64,000 bases of DNA, taken from NCBI RefSeq assembly GCF_000143415.4, contig NW_003314340.1, positions 490,161 through 554,160 of the forward strand, given 5' to 3'. The position numbers and the translations under genes are program-made. Positions 40,260-52,193 of the stretch are shown here, piece after piece. This DNA is from Selaginella moellendorffii. Taxonomy: Eukaryota; Streptophyta; Lycopodiopsida; Selaginellales; Selaginellaceae. The notes below the pieces were generated by a model, which saw only the letters and a list, made by a program, of their open reading frames with translations, was not told where the DNA came from and made no database searches. The stretch's first letter is position 1, and every line of letters starts with the position of its first letter.

Positions 40260-43200
40260 CTAACAAGATCTGCAAGATGAATACTATTTTATAGTCCTCA
40301 ACTTTACTTATTCATTCTTATTTAATCAGGGTACAAAAATGCAAGTGAAGTCTGAGAACTTTACTTTGTTCCACGTTTAGCTAAGTCACTCGCTATCATG
40401 TTTCTAAGCCTAACATATCTAAAATAGTATAAATAGTAGTATAATTATAATAAGGCTTACTGTTAATATCTAGAGAAGTGAAGACAATAATTACTACTAA
40501 AATACTAAAGCAATAGAAAAGAAAAGATAAATTTATATGAATACTCTGACTTTAGAAATTAATTAAGTTTATATCTCAAGTTAATTTAGAAAGTTAAACT
40601 CTTCATACTAATTCTAAATACTCATTCATGTGCATTTTTTATTTTGAGTTTAAATCTGATGAATTAAGGTTTAAGGTTTAATTCCCACAACAATCAGTAG
40701 TGGTGAATATACTCTCAATAAATACAAAGAGATGACAAATACATAATATTATCCCCCTAATGTTGAGAATCAAGCAACAACTAAAGTGGTGTAAGACCAT
40801 GCTTAAGTAGATAATATTGATGGAGATTCACAACAAACTTAAAAGCATAAGCATGATGAGAAACAAACTCTTAAGTATGATTGTTAGGAAAATATCCAAG
40901 TTAATCAATTAAATAATAGAGTTTGGCAGCAACCTTAAATTTCTACTCTGCAATAATAACCATTGGTGGTGATTGGAATATAAACAAAATCAAAAAGGGC
41001 ATAATAAAGTTTTAATGAAGAAAAATGAAACATTGTATGAATGGAGAAAGATTAAGTCAATAAATGATTTAGATATGTGAGAAAGCAAAAAGAAAGAACA
41101 CAATCATTGATAATCTAACTTGCTACAAGGGCATATAGTCTTTCAATAATAATGAAGAAGTTAAAGGCTTAAATTGGTAAGAATAATGAATAGTACAATA
41201 ATGAGAGAAAGGTGACGGTGAACATCTATCATCTCATGAAGATAGAACTCATAAAGAGAATTTAAAGGAGTAGCATGAGCAATAATAAAATTATTTATAA
41301 GATCTAGTATTAAAGGAAAATAAATATAACCAATGAGGATTAATGTTATAGTTGAAAAAGAATGAAAAGTGATGTTTTAAAGAATACTAAGAATTATTAT
41401 ATACAAACTTAATAAAAAAGATTAACTCAATCATTTTGTTAATGGGAAATAAAATATTAAAGATATTGCTCTTTTATCTTCTATCTAGTCTTCTCCAATC
41501 TAAGGTTTAGATTAACTCAATCTAAACCTTGAAAGCTTTAGAAATTTATTTATATGGATTTCCTTACTAATCTTCTACCTTCTTAAAGATTTGATAACAT
41601 CTTTGTTGTGGTCAATTAGTTTTCCAAAATGGCACGTTTCTTGGCATGTCAAAAGAATATTAATGAAAAACAGTTGGTTAAGCTTATTTATAAAAAGATT
41701 TTCCATCTTTATGGACTACCAAATGATATTTTTAATGATTAAAGGCTTTAATTTGTTTTCACATTTGGTGCTAGTTTATTTCCTTTTTTGTCAAAAACAA
41801 ATTGTTAACTTCTCTTAGACTAATGGGTAATGAACAGGTATTATTTAAAATATTTGAGTAGTATCTTGATGTTTTATTTCCCATCAATAACATAATTGAA
41901 TTGATTTCCTTTGTTGTATTCAGTTTACTTATAATAATTTTTAGCATTTTTCAACACATCACTCTCCATTTTTTGTGTACTATGGCTTTAATCCTCATTA
42001 GTCATATTATCCTTGTTAGCTAGAAAAACACTACAAGAAAATATTTGCCAAACTTCTTGAACAAATAGATGGGTCGCTTAAACTATTTCAATTTGCGACT
42101 TAAAGAGTGATCAAGAGGAGTAGAGAGCTATACAAAGAAATTAATTTAAAAATGAAAGAAATCAAGGAGAGTTTTATGTTGGAAGTCAATCACAAAGTTT
42201 TTAGGTGAAGGTGTGAGATAATTATATATCAAGTAAGAGCATCATCTTTCCCATTTGTTTTTCTTGAATGATGTATAATTGTAAATTAAAAACATGATAG
42301 TGATTATAACTGTCAAGCCTGTCACTAATTGAAAATATGTGTCAAGGACAAATATTGAAGATCTTTGGATCATTATATTATAAGATATAAATCTCTAAGT
42401 CCTAAAGTAGAGTTGAAAGTGTACTATGTGATAGCTGAAATGAAAGTTCAACAAGTGTTACAAATTTGGACTAAAATGTTTGATTTGAAAAGTTGAGAGT
42501 AAGAGTGAAACTCTCAAAGAAGTGTTTAAGGAAAAAGGATGAAGTGATTGATAGGTGATTCTCTAGGAAGGGATAAAAAAAAAGATTGACACGTGGCAAA
42601 TGTTGAGATTGAGTTTAAGATCAAGATTGAATTTGATATGGAGTTCAAGATCAGATTCAACTCTATTTATTGGCTAAAGGAATTACTCCACATATTGAGA
42701 TTAATATTTGACATTTTAATTTGCTCTAGCTAGGCTTGAGAATAAAGTTTTTTGGAGAACCATAGCTCTCAATTTCTATTCATGAAAGTGTGAACTTAAA
42801 GAAAAGCATGGTAAATTGTAAAAAAAAACTTGAGACACAATATATAAGAGTTAAAATATAGAGGGAAATGGCTCATTAATAAGTGTATATATACTTGTTT
42901 CAATCTGTTAAAAGTCTTGGAATACTTAGGTAAACATAAGTACTATTAGCTTGAATGACATCCCAGAAGGTCCGAATTCAAAAATTTAAATTTGGTATAA
43001 AAAAGGTTTTATATCTAATTCATCATTTAAATACAACCTTAACTCTTTAGGTTATTTCATCATTTAATAAAAGCAGCAAAGTTACTATTTCAAGGATATA
43101 TATTTGACCTCCTATAGTCATCAATTACATAAGAATAATTTTATGACTAATTTATTGTTTAGGAGTTCTTGTCCTTCTTGTCCTTCTTTTAAGTGATCCT

Positions 43201-44330
43201 AACTATACTTATTTACTATAATTATATTAAAATCAATTTATTTAATCAAACTCTTATATATATCACATCCTTAAGCTCTCTAATGAAAACTTTTTATGAT
43301 TCCCAAGATCTTAAAATTATTCCTTTTTTAACCTTTTTTTTAAGTTCATATATGAATTAAAGTGGAGAGCTATGTCCTCCTGACATGCTACTCCTTGAAT
43401 ATACCCCCACTCTTGGGACCTTCAAATGTCAATATCAAGTGGAGTTATATTTAACTATCAATAAAAGTTAGATTAAAGAATAACTTCAATACTAAGTTGT
43501 AAAATTTTTCATTATACTTTAGTTACTCAATCATGCCTTTAACCACTTAAAGAATTTTCACTCACAACCTCTATAAGTACTTATCCTGACTTAAAGAACT
43601 TATTAGCCCTTATAAGTAATCTCAAATCCATGTTAACGAAGCATTTGGTTTGTGTTTAATCTCACTTTAGACACTTAAAGGTATCATCAAAGTGTTAACC
43701 TTTTACATTAAAGCCCTCTTTTCTATTAATCTTATACATTAAGGCCATATTTTCTAGTCTTACTAGGGTTGACCTAGACCCCACTTTTGCCTCATTGAGA
43801 TAATGGTTGCTTTTACTGCTGGTGAAATATTAGTGCCTAAAACTTATACATAAGTGTAACACATTCTATTTCTCCTCCTTTAAAAGGTTTTAAGAATGCA
43901 TAGTGATAGTATATTTAAATCTAATTCCATCATCATAGGGTTATACTCACCTCCCTTTAAAGATGGCAATTAATCATTCACTTGTACCTCACATACCCTA
44001 CAAGACGAAGGACATACTCATAGATATAATATTTATAATTTTGATTTTTAAGGTAAAAAATATACCTTGTCCAAGGGTATTATATTTTAAATAGCCATTA
44101 ATCAATATGAATTAAACCTGTGTTATTTGCTCTAATATCATATCTTTTCTTTTAAGCCAAATGGAAAAAAACAGCAATTATTTAATGAGAGTGGCTATTT
44201 TATTTATATCCTCTAAAATTCCAATAACAATATATTCAAATTTCATCTCATAAACACATACTCCAAGAAATTAAATTCTAACTTGCAGCAATAAAAGATG
44301 CATAGCAAAAAAATGGCACTCACTGCTGGT
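40260..44330. other. Very AT-rich tract of decayed retrotransposon DNA
   Basis: Apart from the Ty3/gypsy integrase remnant at about 41535-42010 there is no long open frame on either strand. Composition is far more AT-rich than flanking genes. The integrase remnant has stops at positions expected from C-to-T decay (TGG to TGA/TAG, CGA to TGA), suggesting the whole tract is old methylated transposon sequence. A 12-base hairpin (AAGGTTTAGATT / AATCTAAACCTT) lies at 41502-41530. I could not define long terminal repeats. Confidence 0.55.
41535..42010 (+). mobile_element. Ty3/gypsy integrase remnant
   Basis: Reading in the integrase frame and ignoring stops, the plus strand shows a typical gypsy integrase core: a YMDF-type start, DNIFVVVN then FSKMARFLACQKNIN, KIFHLYGLPNDIFND, and near 41975-42000 THHSPFFVYYGFNPH. 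Several internal stop codons interrupt it. Family assignment is clear from the order and spacing of these motifs. The element is inactive, and flanking reverse transcriptase is not readable. Confidence 0.8.
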
Positions 44331-44336
44331 TTCTTC

Positions 44337-44660
44337 CATTCCTGCTGGGGGGAAACTTGTGACCCTCCACACTATCCTAATTATACTTGTTTAGATGCTT
44401 TGAGCGACAAAGAAATACACGCAACTATGTGACGCTTGCATGGGGAGGCCTATTTTGCTCCACCACCTACTCTGCAACACTGATGGTGCAAGGGATGGGC
44501 ACGCCATGCTGCTTCATTACTAGCCAGCTACCCCAAGATTGGAAGAAGTATTTTGCTGGGAAATTGGAGATCCAGGGCCAGCCGATCAGGTCTATCGGGT
44601 TGCTGATGATGTGTCACATGCCCCATATCTTCCCTTCAAGGCTGACTCCGTGAAAAGAAT
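44337..44660 (+). pseudogene. Unidentified gene fragment
   Basis: Plus-strand pieces in two frames look coding: CWGETCDPPHYPNYTCLDAL with SDKEIHATM, then after frame breaks EEVFCWEIGDPGPADQVYRV followed by [22 protein letters not shown] content is higher than in the AT-rich tract to the left. I do not recognise the family. Frame changes suggest a broken gene. Confidence 0.3.
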
Positions 44661-44664
44661 CCCA

Positions 44665-44735
44665 ACCTCACTTCATTCGGAGCTCTGTGCTCAACTCCTG
44701 GTTCGTATTATCCATCACTTGTGATTTGGTTTGCC
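44665..44735 (+). pseudogene. MCCB-derived fragment 1
   Basis: The DNA reads CACTTCATTCGGAGCTCTGTGCTCAAC, then after a gap TGGTTCGTAT...TGTGATTT. This matches the MCCB exon end at about 39480-39510 and the start of its next intron at about 39549-39600 with an internal deletion. It is too short for protein function and retains intron sequence. Confidence 0.5.
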
Positions 44736-44739
44736 CATT

Positions 44740-45227
44740 GGAAGAATGATCAATAGCAAATTTCCAAGAGTCAAGCCAAGAACTAGAGTCTTTTCTCTCA
44801 CCGAGAGTCTGAGCTTCTTGGGCTGCATGATTAAAATTTTCTCTTTCTCGTGAGTTAAAGGCTATAACTGATAAAGGAGCCCCAGCTCCTCAAGTATGGA
44901 GGAGAGGAAAGTCAAAGTTTTGCCCATTCTGGCTCTCCGATGTAAATGAAAAGCTCAATCAATCGAAAGATCTCTCCACTGCTTTTTTTCTGCTGAAGGG
45001 AGTAGTGCCAAACTTTTTCCAGGATGGATTTGTCTCAGCAAAAGAAGATGAATCAACTGCGCCTGAATTGGACTGTGACACGAAGATGGCAACGTGCTTT
45101 TAAGCCAATACGAGAGGATGATCTTTCTATAAAGAAAGTAGAAAGTCAAGCTGCGCAAAAGGAAGGAAGAAAGTCGTGAGATCCAGCAACAAGCAGTGAA
45201 GATCAACAGCAAAAGAAACTAAAGAAC
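44740..45227. other. Region 3' of the F-box gene
   Basis: No coding resemblance. This probably includes the F-box gene's 3' UTR on its right side. Confidence 0.35.
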
Positions 45228-46298
45228 TTAACACGAGAACCACACAAGCTCCACTTGTCCTCGAGCTCCGCTCAAAACATCAGAGGCATCAGGAGCTGCC
45301 CTCAACACATCCGGCGCATCAACCTCTGACCACCTCCTGGAATCAACTCCATAGTGCACAATGCGCGACTTGGCCACCAGCCATACACTGTCCTTCCCAT
45401 CGGTGCATGTCAACTTGTCCCGCAGTGACGGATCACGAAGCTCCTCGTCAGAGTACGACACAGCCTCCCACTTCCCTCCCCGCGCCTCAGCGACAACCAG
45501 CCCCATCTGTTCCATGTCTTCGCTCACCAGCAGAAGTCGGTCCCGATCCAGCTGAAGGAAGCACCAGCTATAAAGTCCCAGCTCCAACTCGTTGGCATCA
45601 ACCTGGAAAACCCGCCAGGAACCATCCCACACGTTGTATCTCGCGATCCTCGAGGCCCTCGGGCAAAACTGTACCACCTCACCGTGATCCAGCATCGGAG
45701 AGAAGGCCTTCCCTTTGATAGTAGCCGATACATCTGGGCAGTCTTTGCGCCTGGACCACTCGCCACAAGCCGAGTCGTAGATGTGCATCGAGAGCGAGGG
45801 CCTGTCGAACCTAGGGGGCCTGTTGAAGCTAGCAATGCAAAACTCTGGCGTCGATCGATCCCTCTCGCGGCTGTACACCACCATGCTAGTTCCATTGCTG
45901 ACCACCGGCGGCAAAGGGACTCTCACCGGTGAGGAGTTGAGATCACTGTAGCGCCACACGAAGATGGAGTTGGGGCGCTGGAACTCCACAACGGTAGCCA
46001 GGCAGAGCAAGCCGGCGTCGCTGCTGACAATCCTCATGCCCTCCGGGAGCGTCTGGAAGTGACGCCACTGGCCGCTGCAAGGGGAGTTCTCCACCGGCTT
46101 GACGAAGAGGGACGAGCACCAGGCAATGCGGAGGCAGAGGAGAGGGATGCAGGCGTGGGAGCGCGCGTACCATTTACGGAAGCTGGGATCGTCAATTGTT
46201 CGTTGCCAATCACGGCACACGCACCTCGCCTGGCACCGATCGATTGCAGAAAGCCTGAAGAAGACGAGCTCCACACATTCACCGCTGCCTCCTTGCAT
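45228..46298 (-). CDS. F-box protein with kelch/FBA-like C-terminal region
   Basis: A single-exon gene. The preferred start is the ATG at 46298 (MQGGSGECVELVFFRLSAID), giving 356 residues. The open frame extends further upstream, but that part is the antisense of an MCCB fragment and has no ATG. The F-box (residues about 7-45) has VFFRLSAIDRCQARCVCRDW and DPSFRKWYARSH. The C-terminal 300 residues contain strand-rich segments such as VWRYSDLNSSPVRVPLPPVV and MHIYDSACGEWSRRKDCPD, typical of plant F-box proteins with a beta-propeller-like associated domain. It is presumably the substrate receptor of an SCF ubiquitin ligase; its target is unknown. It ends VELVWFSC with TAG at 45228. Confidence 0.82.
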   Translation of the reverse strand: MQGGSGECVELVFFRLSAIDRCQARCVCRDWQRTIDDPSFRKWYARSHACIPLLCLRIAWCSSLFVKPVENSPCSGQWRHFQTLPEGMRIVSSDAGLLCLATVVEFQRPNSIFVWRYSDLNSSPVRVPLPPVVSNGTSMVVYSRERDRSTPEFCIASFNRPPRFDRPSLSMHIYDSACGEWSRRKDCPDVSATIKGKAFSPMLDHGEVVQFCPRASRIARYNVWDGSWRVFQVDANELELGLYSWCFLQLDRDRLLLVSEDMEQMGLVVAEARGGKWEAVSYSDEELRDPSLRDKLTCTDGKDSVWLVAKSRIVHYGVDSRRWSEVDAPDVLRAAPDASDVLSGARGQVELVWFSC

Positions 46299-46336
46299 CC
46301 TGTGTGCCCAAGTTTGCTCTAGGTGTTTCGTCAATA

Positions 46337-46529
46337 GCTTGCCTGTTGGGATTCTGGTAAACAATGGAATTATTTCCACGGAATCAGCCTTGGAAGGTGC
46401 TCACTTCATTCAGCTCTGCAACGCCACTGTTTCTCCTTGAAAAAAAATTCTCACCGAGATGGCGTTTGAACATTTCGATCCTGCGGACACCAGACACGTT
46501 TTAGGTCCGTGTCTCAAGGCTGTGTCTAA
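46337..46529 (+). pseudogene. MCCB-derived fragment 2
   Basis: The first part reads VGILVNNGIISTESALEGAH then FIQLCN, matching [24 protein letters not shown]. After a deletion the second part (46459-46529) reads DPADTRHVLGPCLKAVS, matching the last MCCB exon. About 500 bases of the parent, including introns, are missing between them. It lies immediately upstream of the F-box start codon on the other strand and so forms that gene's promoter or leader. Confidence 0.8.
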
Positions 46530-46559
46530 ACGAGTACAATTATTACAAGTACACTTGTT

Positions 46560-47080
46560 GACACCACGTTTATTTTTATTTTGCATATGCAAAACTTATA
46601 AATATTATAATCACAGATTATAAAGAATCAAGTATGGCATATTTATAGAGAGGTCATGGCATGCAATTTGTAAAAAAGTGAGTGTTACTGTGGTAAATTT
46701 CACTCACAATATAGTGTCTATGTGGCAGTTTTCTATTGGTTCAACATTAAATGTCATTTGGATGCCTCATGGATGATGGCCGATGTCCCCATAATATGAA
46801 CAATGTGCTAGACATAGATGCCACATATCATCAAATTTAACCCCATGACATAGGGATTTATCAAGTCATCCTTGCTTTAGCACTTTGCTTTAGTGCTTTG
46901 TTATTCGGCATGTTTCTTGGTAGCAAATATGGAAGGTAACTTGATTTGCTAATGATTAGTTTCAAATGTTTTTGTGGGTAGTGTTGGAAGTGCCTTTGAT
47001 TTATTACTAGATTGCTCTCTATAAACTTCGAAGTTCCTATAATTCCCTCCCTAAATTTGTGTCACTAAAACTTTTTCTTC
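46560..47080. other. AT-rich stretch, nothing recognised
   Basis: Low-GC sequence with no coding resemblance between the MCCB fragment and the large decayed element. Confidence 0.35.
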
Positions 47081-47239
47081 TAGGTTTACTGGAAGACGTG
47101 GAGGAAGAGGAGGTGGATGGCCTTCCATCCAATTTTAATGATTCAAACTGTGGTTCAGGTGTGGATAATGACAACAATGCACTCTTAGAGGTTTGCTTAG
47201 TTTCCAACCTCTTAGATTTATAATTTGCACATTTCTAGG

Positions 47240-48440
47240 CCTTCTATAATTTTTTGCGATCGAGAGGATTCGGTAGTCCAGCTGCATTTGGCACTTGGAT
47301 ACACCTGAAGATCCTCAAGACTAAGACTACTGCTTACTTTAGCTATCTTAGAATTTCCAAGCCAACACTGTACAAATACATGCGGCTTGTTAATCCAAAT
47401 TGAAGAGGTGTATATTACAGAGCACCACCCGAAGAGGTACTTCATCACATTCAGACTAACAATGCTATGAATCAAGGTGACACAAATTGGGGGATTATCA
47501 ATTCCCAATTTCGCTATCGAACTAGAGGATACCAGTTTAGCCAATGCCAAATTCGTGAGGCATTAACCACTCATGATCTAACTAGGCCAGAACAAAGGCA
47601 CATGACAAAAATTCGATGATGGATTTACAGGAATAAGGACTTTGCCATATGGATTGTGAGTATTCTTTCATTTCTGCTTTTTTGTTAGCACATGTGGTAA
47701 CATGTTTATTGTAGCATATTGCAAACTTGTAAGCTATGGTTTCTATGTATATGCTATTATTTGTGGGGCAACTCATTATATTGTAGCTTGCAAGCTAGCT
47801 ACCTCCAAAGAATCCAATGCAATATTCAACATATATGCATAAGTTGTTCGTCAATTTGGAAGGCCCAAGTGCATCCGGAGCGACAATGCTCCAAAGAACA
47901 ATGAGGTTGAAAGGGACATGGTCCATTGTTAAGGTCCTGTAGCTAAGAGTTTCATACGTGGGACATCAACACGTAACTAAGTACTCGCAACATTAGAGTT
48001 TTTCTAAATAAGGATTAAATCAAATTTATTTTATAGAGCATTTATGGAGAGAGCTTTTTGAGCGCATGATTTGGTTTTATAAACACCTTTTTGAGTCCAT
48101 GGAAGATATAAGAATTCTCGATGTATCTAATCCATGGCACAACCAAAGTCTACGTTGTGTCTTTGCTCTGTACCTCATGAAGGATATTTCACACTGGGTT
48201 GCAACCTAAAACCTCTATGAGGTCTATTCATATTGATATGGTGATTATTTCAGACCATCTTATGTTCTTACAAACTTATTTCAACCAATGGAACAAGAGT
48301 TTGGGTAAGAATTTTGGTAATGTTACAGAATTCTTTATAAATTGTGCTTTTGTAGGATTATGCCAACTGTTGGTGGAAAAGATATTGAAGACATACTTGG
48401 ACTATTTCTCTCCAATGTCAAAGGTGCAACTCTATTAAAG
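47240..48440 (+). pseudogene. rve/DDE integrase-like transposase remnant
   Basis: Segments in order: an N-terminal helical part with SRGFGSPAAFGTWIHLKILK, then RYRTRGYQFSQCQIREALTT and IRRWIYRNKDFAIW-like residues. The catalytic-core pieces follow: YGFYVYAIICGATHYIVACK, VVRQFGRPKCIRSDNAPKNN with the second acidic residue and EVERDM, then EHLWRELFERMIWFYKHLFE with the third acidic residue, and IRILDVSNPWHNQSLRCVFA. This is the order of the eukaryotic integrase-core transposases that carry an ERLWRDV motif. At least two in-frame stops are present (one in place of the position after RLVNPN, one near 47850). Confidence 0.6.
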
Positions 48441-49309
48441 GTAATCTTTAGAGCAAGAATAGAATAATTTCTTTTAATCTATTTCGTTATGCTTGGCTAC
48501 TTTACAAACTCTTAGCACTGTTCGAAACCAAGCATTTTTTATGTATCGGGAGGGACTCAACTTGGATGAGTAATATTTACTTCATTTGGATTTAACAATG
48601 GAGTGTGTAATGGTTGATGTTGCGAGTGTAGATTTACCACTTTACATTGAGGGTGCCTTGCCTATAGCAACACCAGTGACGTGATGAGCTTTGGAAAAAT
48701 TATACTTGGCCATACTTGGAGAAAATTGAGTGTTCTTTAGTGTACATTTCAAATTTAAATTCAATTCTTGATTTCCTCAATTTTAGGGTTCCCATGTTTG
48801 GGATTAGGGTTTACACTAAGTCCCACCCATATTAAATGTGCCTTGGATATAGGGCAATTTTATTTTATGACATGATCTTGTCGATGGTTCATTCATTCTT
48901 CCAATCGATTTATGTCATCTAACTGGAGGCAAGGCTTCTAGTGCACACTCCCCCGATCGCAGGACCACCACCCAAGCAAGAGCGTCATAACTGTGATGGT
49001 GGGTAACTTCTCCTCGATCAAGTTTGCATAACCAATTCCTTGTGGTTTCCATGCTCAAAGCAAGAACACCACACACCTCAACAGCAATAGACACTATGCA
49101 GAAAACACCTCGTGAGCATGCACCCAAGCACTCGATTTTTTACAATCGATACAACCAATAGTCCCACAAGACACACACCAGCCACTTGATTTTCCAAGCT
49201 TTGCAGCAGGGACATCAACTCCAATAGCATCCTATCCATAGCTCCCAAGTGCATTTAAGCAAGCAGAGTGCCACTTAATATTGCATACACTGCAACATAT
49301 GTGGAACCT

Positions 49310-49604
49310 CTAGATGCTTTATTTCGTTAAAGTGGGACTTATTCAGTAAAGTGGGACATTAATTAGCATGTATCCACATGCCATTTCCTAGTACTTAATT
49401 AATATTTATTAATATTTCTATCAGTTTTTTAATTTATTTTTTATATTTCACAATATTATAACACAAAATCATATGAAAAGTTTTTAATTTATAAATTATA
49501 AAGTTAAAACTTCAATTTTTTATTGTTGTTATAAAAATGGCATGTGGCCACACACCATAAGTGGGATAATGAAAAGTCCCACTTTAATGAAATAAAGCAT
49601 CTAG
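49310..49604. mobile_element. MITE-like element with 31-bp terminal inverted repeats
   Basis: Left end 49310-49340 (CTAGATGCTTTATTTCGTTA then AAGTGGGACTT) and right end 49574-49604 are reverse complements with one mismatch. Similarity continues inward imperfectly to a CCACATGCCATTT shared by both sides, so the 295-bp unit can fold as a long hairpin. It has no coding capacity. A TA lies next to a possible GATGC terminus on both sides, as for mariner-type MITEs, but the target-site duplication cannot be fixed by eye. Confidence 0.75.
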
Positions 49605-52193
49605 CATGTTTCATTTTCCTCGCCTTCCTTGGAAAGCAGCAGCCCGAGCGTCCGAAATGAGCAAATTCGGACACCTCATGCCCATGGTGTTGTCCAATCT
49701 AGAATGCTACCACCAACACCAACTACAAGATATGCTCATGAAAGCCCATATAGTGCCACTACTACCAGCCTACAACTCCACTAGCCGCTATAACTCTTGT
49801 AACTCCATTTACCAGTACAAGTGCCAATATTTGGCCATCTACCTCCCGAAGCAACAAGTGGTCTAGCTCGGTAAGTTTTTCATTTGTACCTATCTTTTTT
49901 CTATGTGTTTTTCTACATAGGGTGAGTTGACAATACCACCACACTAGTGAGTTCATAGTTCCCATCAGCATTCCACAACTACTCCCAAGGATTGACATCG
50001 TCATCTAGTGGAGCTTCAACATCTAGATATATTCAAGTTAACCCTCAAGGCGGGCTGCCATGTGAGCCACAGATATAACATGACCCCATGCACTCTTCAA
50101 ATTTTTATTTTTTTTGGATTTGTTTGATTCATTTTCATTTCACTATGCTAGACTCTCTCACCGTTTGTGGCTACAGTGCACATCTATGCCAATAACAATT
50201 GGCAATTCTCGATTTTAAATGGAAGATTGAAGCTAAAAAATAAAATACATGAATATTAAAAGAGATGATCATTTTTAATTACACAAAACACTTGGATAAT
50301 GTAAAGTATAAAATATCTTGTTGTCGTGGACCATCGTGGCAACCAATCCAAAGTCATTGGTGGGATGTCATCTACGACACCCTTGGTCCCCCAGCCGTTC
50401 ACTACAGTCCTTGTCACCAAGTGGATTGCAATCCCGAAGACTTGGTATGTACACTTGTATGGGCGGAAAAGAGAGCCATCTGTGAAGGTGACAGAACTTG
50501 ATGAGCTGGCAATGGCCCTCCCAGAGTGTCTCATATGGGGTGGCTTATACTCCAATATTCCTTTCTAGCTCGGTACGGCCTAACATGCGATTCTACTATC
50601 ACTCCAAGCCTCAAGAATCCAACCTTCATCCATGACCAACCCATGAGCATTTGTCCAGTGTGCAAGGCAGTCCAATGGTGGTAAGGCCCATGTTGAGTTT
50701 GCAAAATTTGGCCTCAGCTCTATCCGGCCTTGCTATTGACCTCCTCAAACATGATAGGGAGCTATAGCAAACAAGGCCAATGGCAACTGGGCAACAGTAA
50801 TATACCTATACAATGTTATGGAGCATCTTACTAACAAACATTAGCTAAGTTATCAAAAGTAGGCCCAAGCACTTGAGGAGAAAGATATTCGTGAATGTAA
50901 GTCATTATTTTTTTTAAGTTCCTTCTTCACAAATATATGTTGTGGCCTTTTCAGTTATAGTTGCTATAAATACCTTGATTACAAATGATGATCCCTTGGT
51001 GATAGAGCCATTTCTCTCAAGGCCAGCCATGCAGGAACCAAACTAAGATGAGAATAATGAAGAAGACTCTACGGATGAAGAGGATATTTTTCCATTACCG
51101 GAAGAAACTCTCCCCACACAAGACAATATGGACATCACCGGAGTCAAAAAATAAGGTGATTGTGAGGATGAACCACACCAAGGATCTCCAGAGACATCCT
51201 TGTCACCAGAGATAGTGGCTCTAAGCCATATAACTGGTAAGAAGTATAAACATAAATGAATATTTCCTTCACTTTCTAATTTTTGAGTGTAAATAGGCCA
51301 ATAGTATTATATGATAGTGATAGTGGAGGCCTTGAAGACCATGGTGTGTCTCCACCCCCCTTTTTAGAGGGAAGTAGCTCCACTCTACTTACTCTTATGG
51401 AGTTACTTGACATCTTTTCTACAATAGAGTAAGATAATTGAAAATTGTACCATTCGAAATTGAACTAACGTTTGCATGTAGATTGTTAGAGCGTCAACAA
51501 CGATGGATTGATGCCACCAATACATTTAATAAAGTTATTCAATTAACCACTTAGGATAGTGCTAACTTCATCACACTACAGCATGAGGAGTTTTTTGCCT
51601 TACAAGATGCCCCCATAGCCCTTGAGATGAGGGCACAAGGGGATGCTGAAGTTCTTTCATAAATGGAATGGCTGAAACACAAACTTCTTGGTTGCTTTAG
51701 CATAGAGAGCACAAATGACGAGGACATGCTAAACACTGTTGCTACACACCTTGAGTTCCATTGAGCTAGTGGTGAAATATTTCTTTGCTTTTCAGCCAAG
51801 CCATGCTTCATTGACAAGATTGAGAGAGTGTTCTCTTTAAGCTTGGCCTTTCAAAAGCACAATACGAGGGTGTGTTTTGTGATAACACAATCCAACAGCT
51901 CCTTGCTAAAGGAAGCATCAACGTGCCTCCTTCAATTATTGAGTCCACAATAACATGGTTCATTAAGAATAGGTAAGTATATCTATTTTTTAGCACTTAG
52001 TACCATCTTATTGTTTTGTGCAAGGACCTACGTAGGAATTGGGCGGCTACACAATAATTAAGAGAACTATTTGATATTGCTGAAACACTGTATTGTAAGT
52101 TCTCCCGTTTTTACATCGAGAAGGCCATGTTTCGGCCATACAGACTTGCTCGTACACGTTTGAGGCCGTCTCACATTCTGGATTGCCTATGAA

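Noticed and set aside
46299-46379. N-terminal extension of the F-box open frame
   Set aside because: The extension has no ATG and is the exact antisense of an MCCB-derived fragment; the F-box begins naturally after the ATG at 46298.
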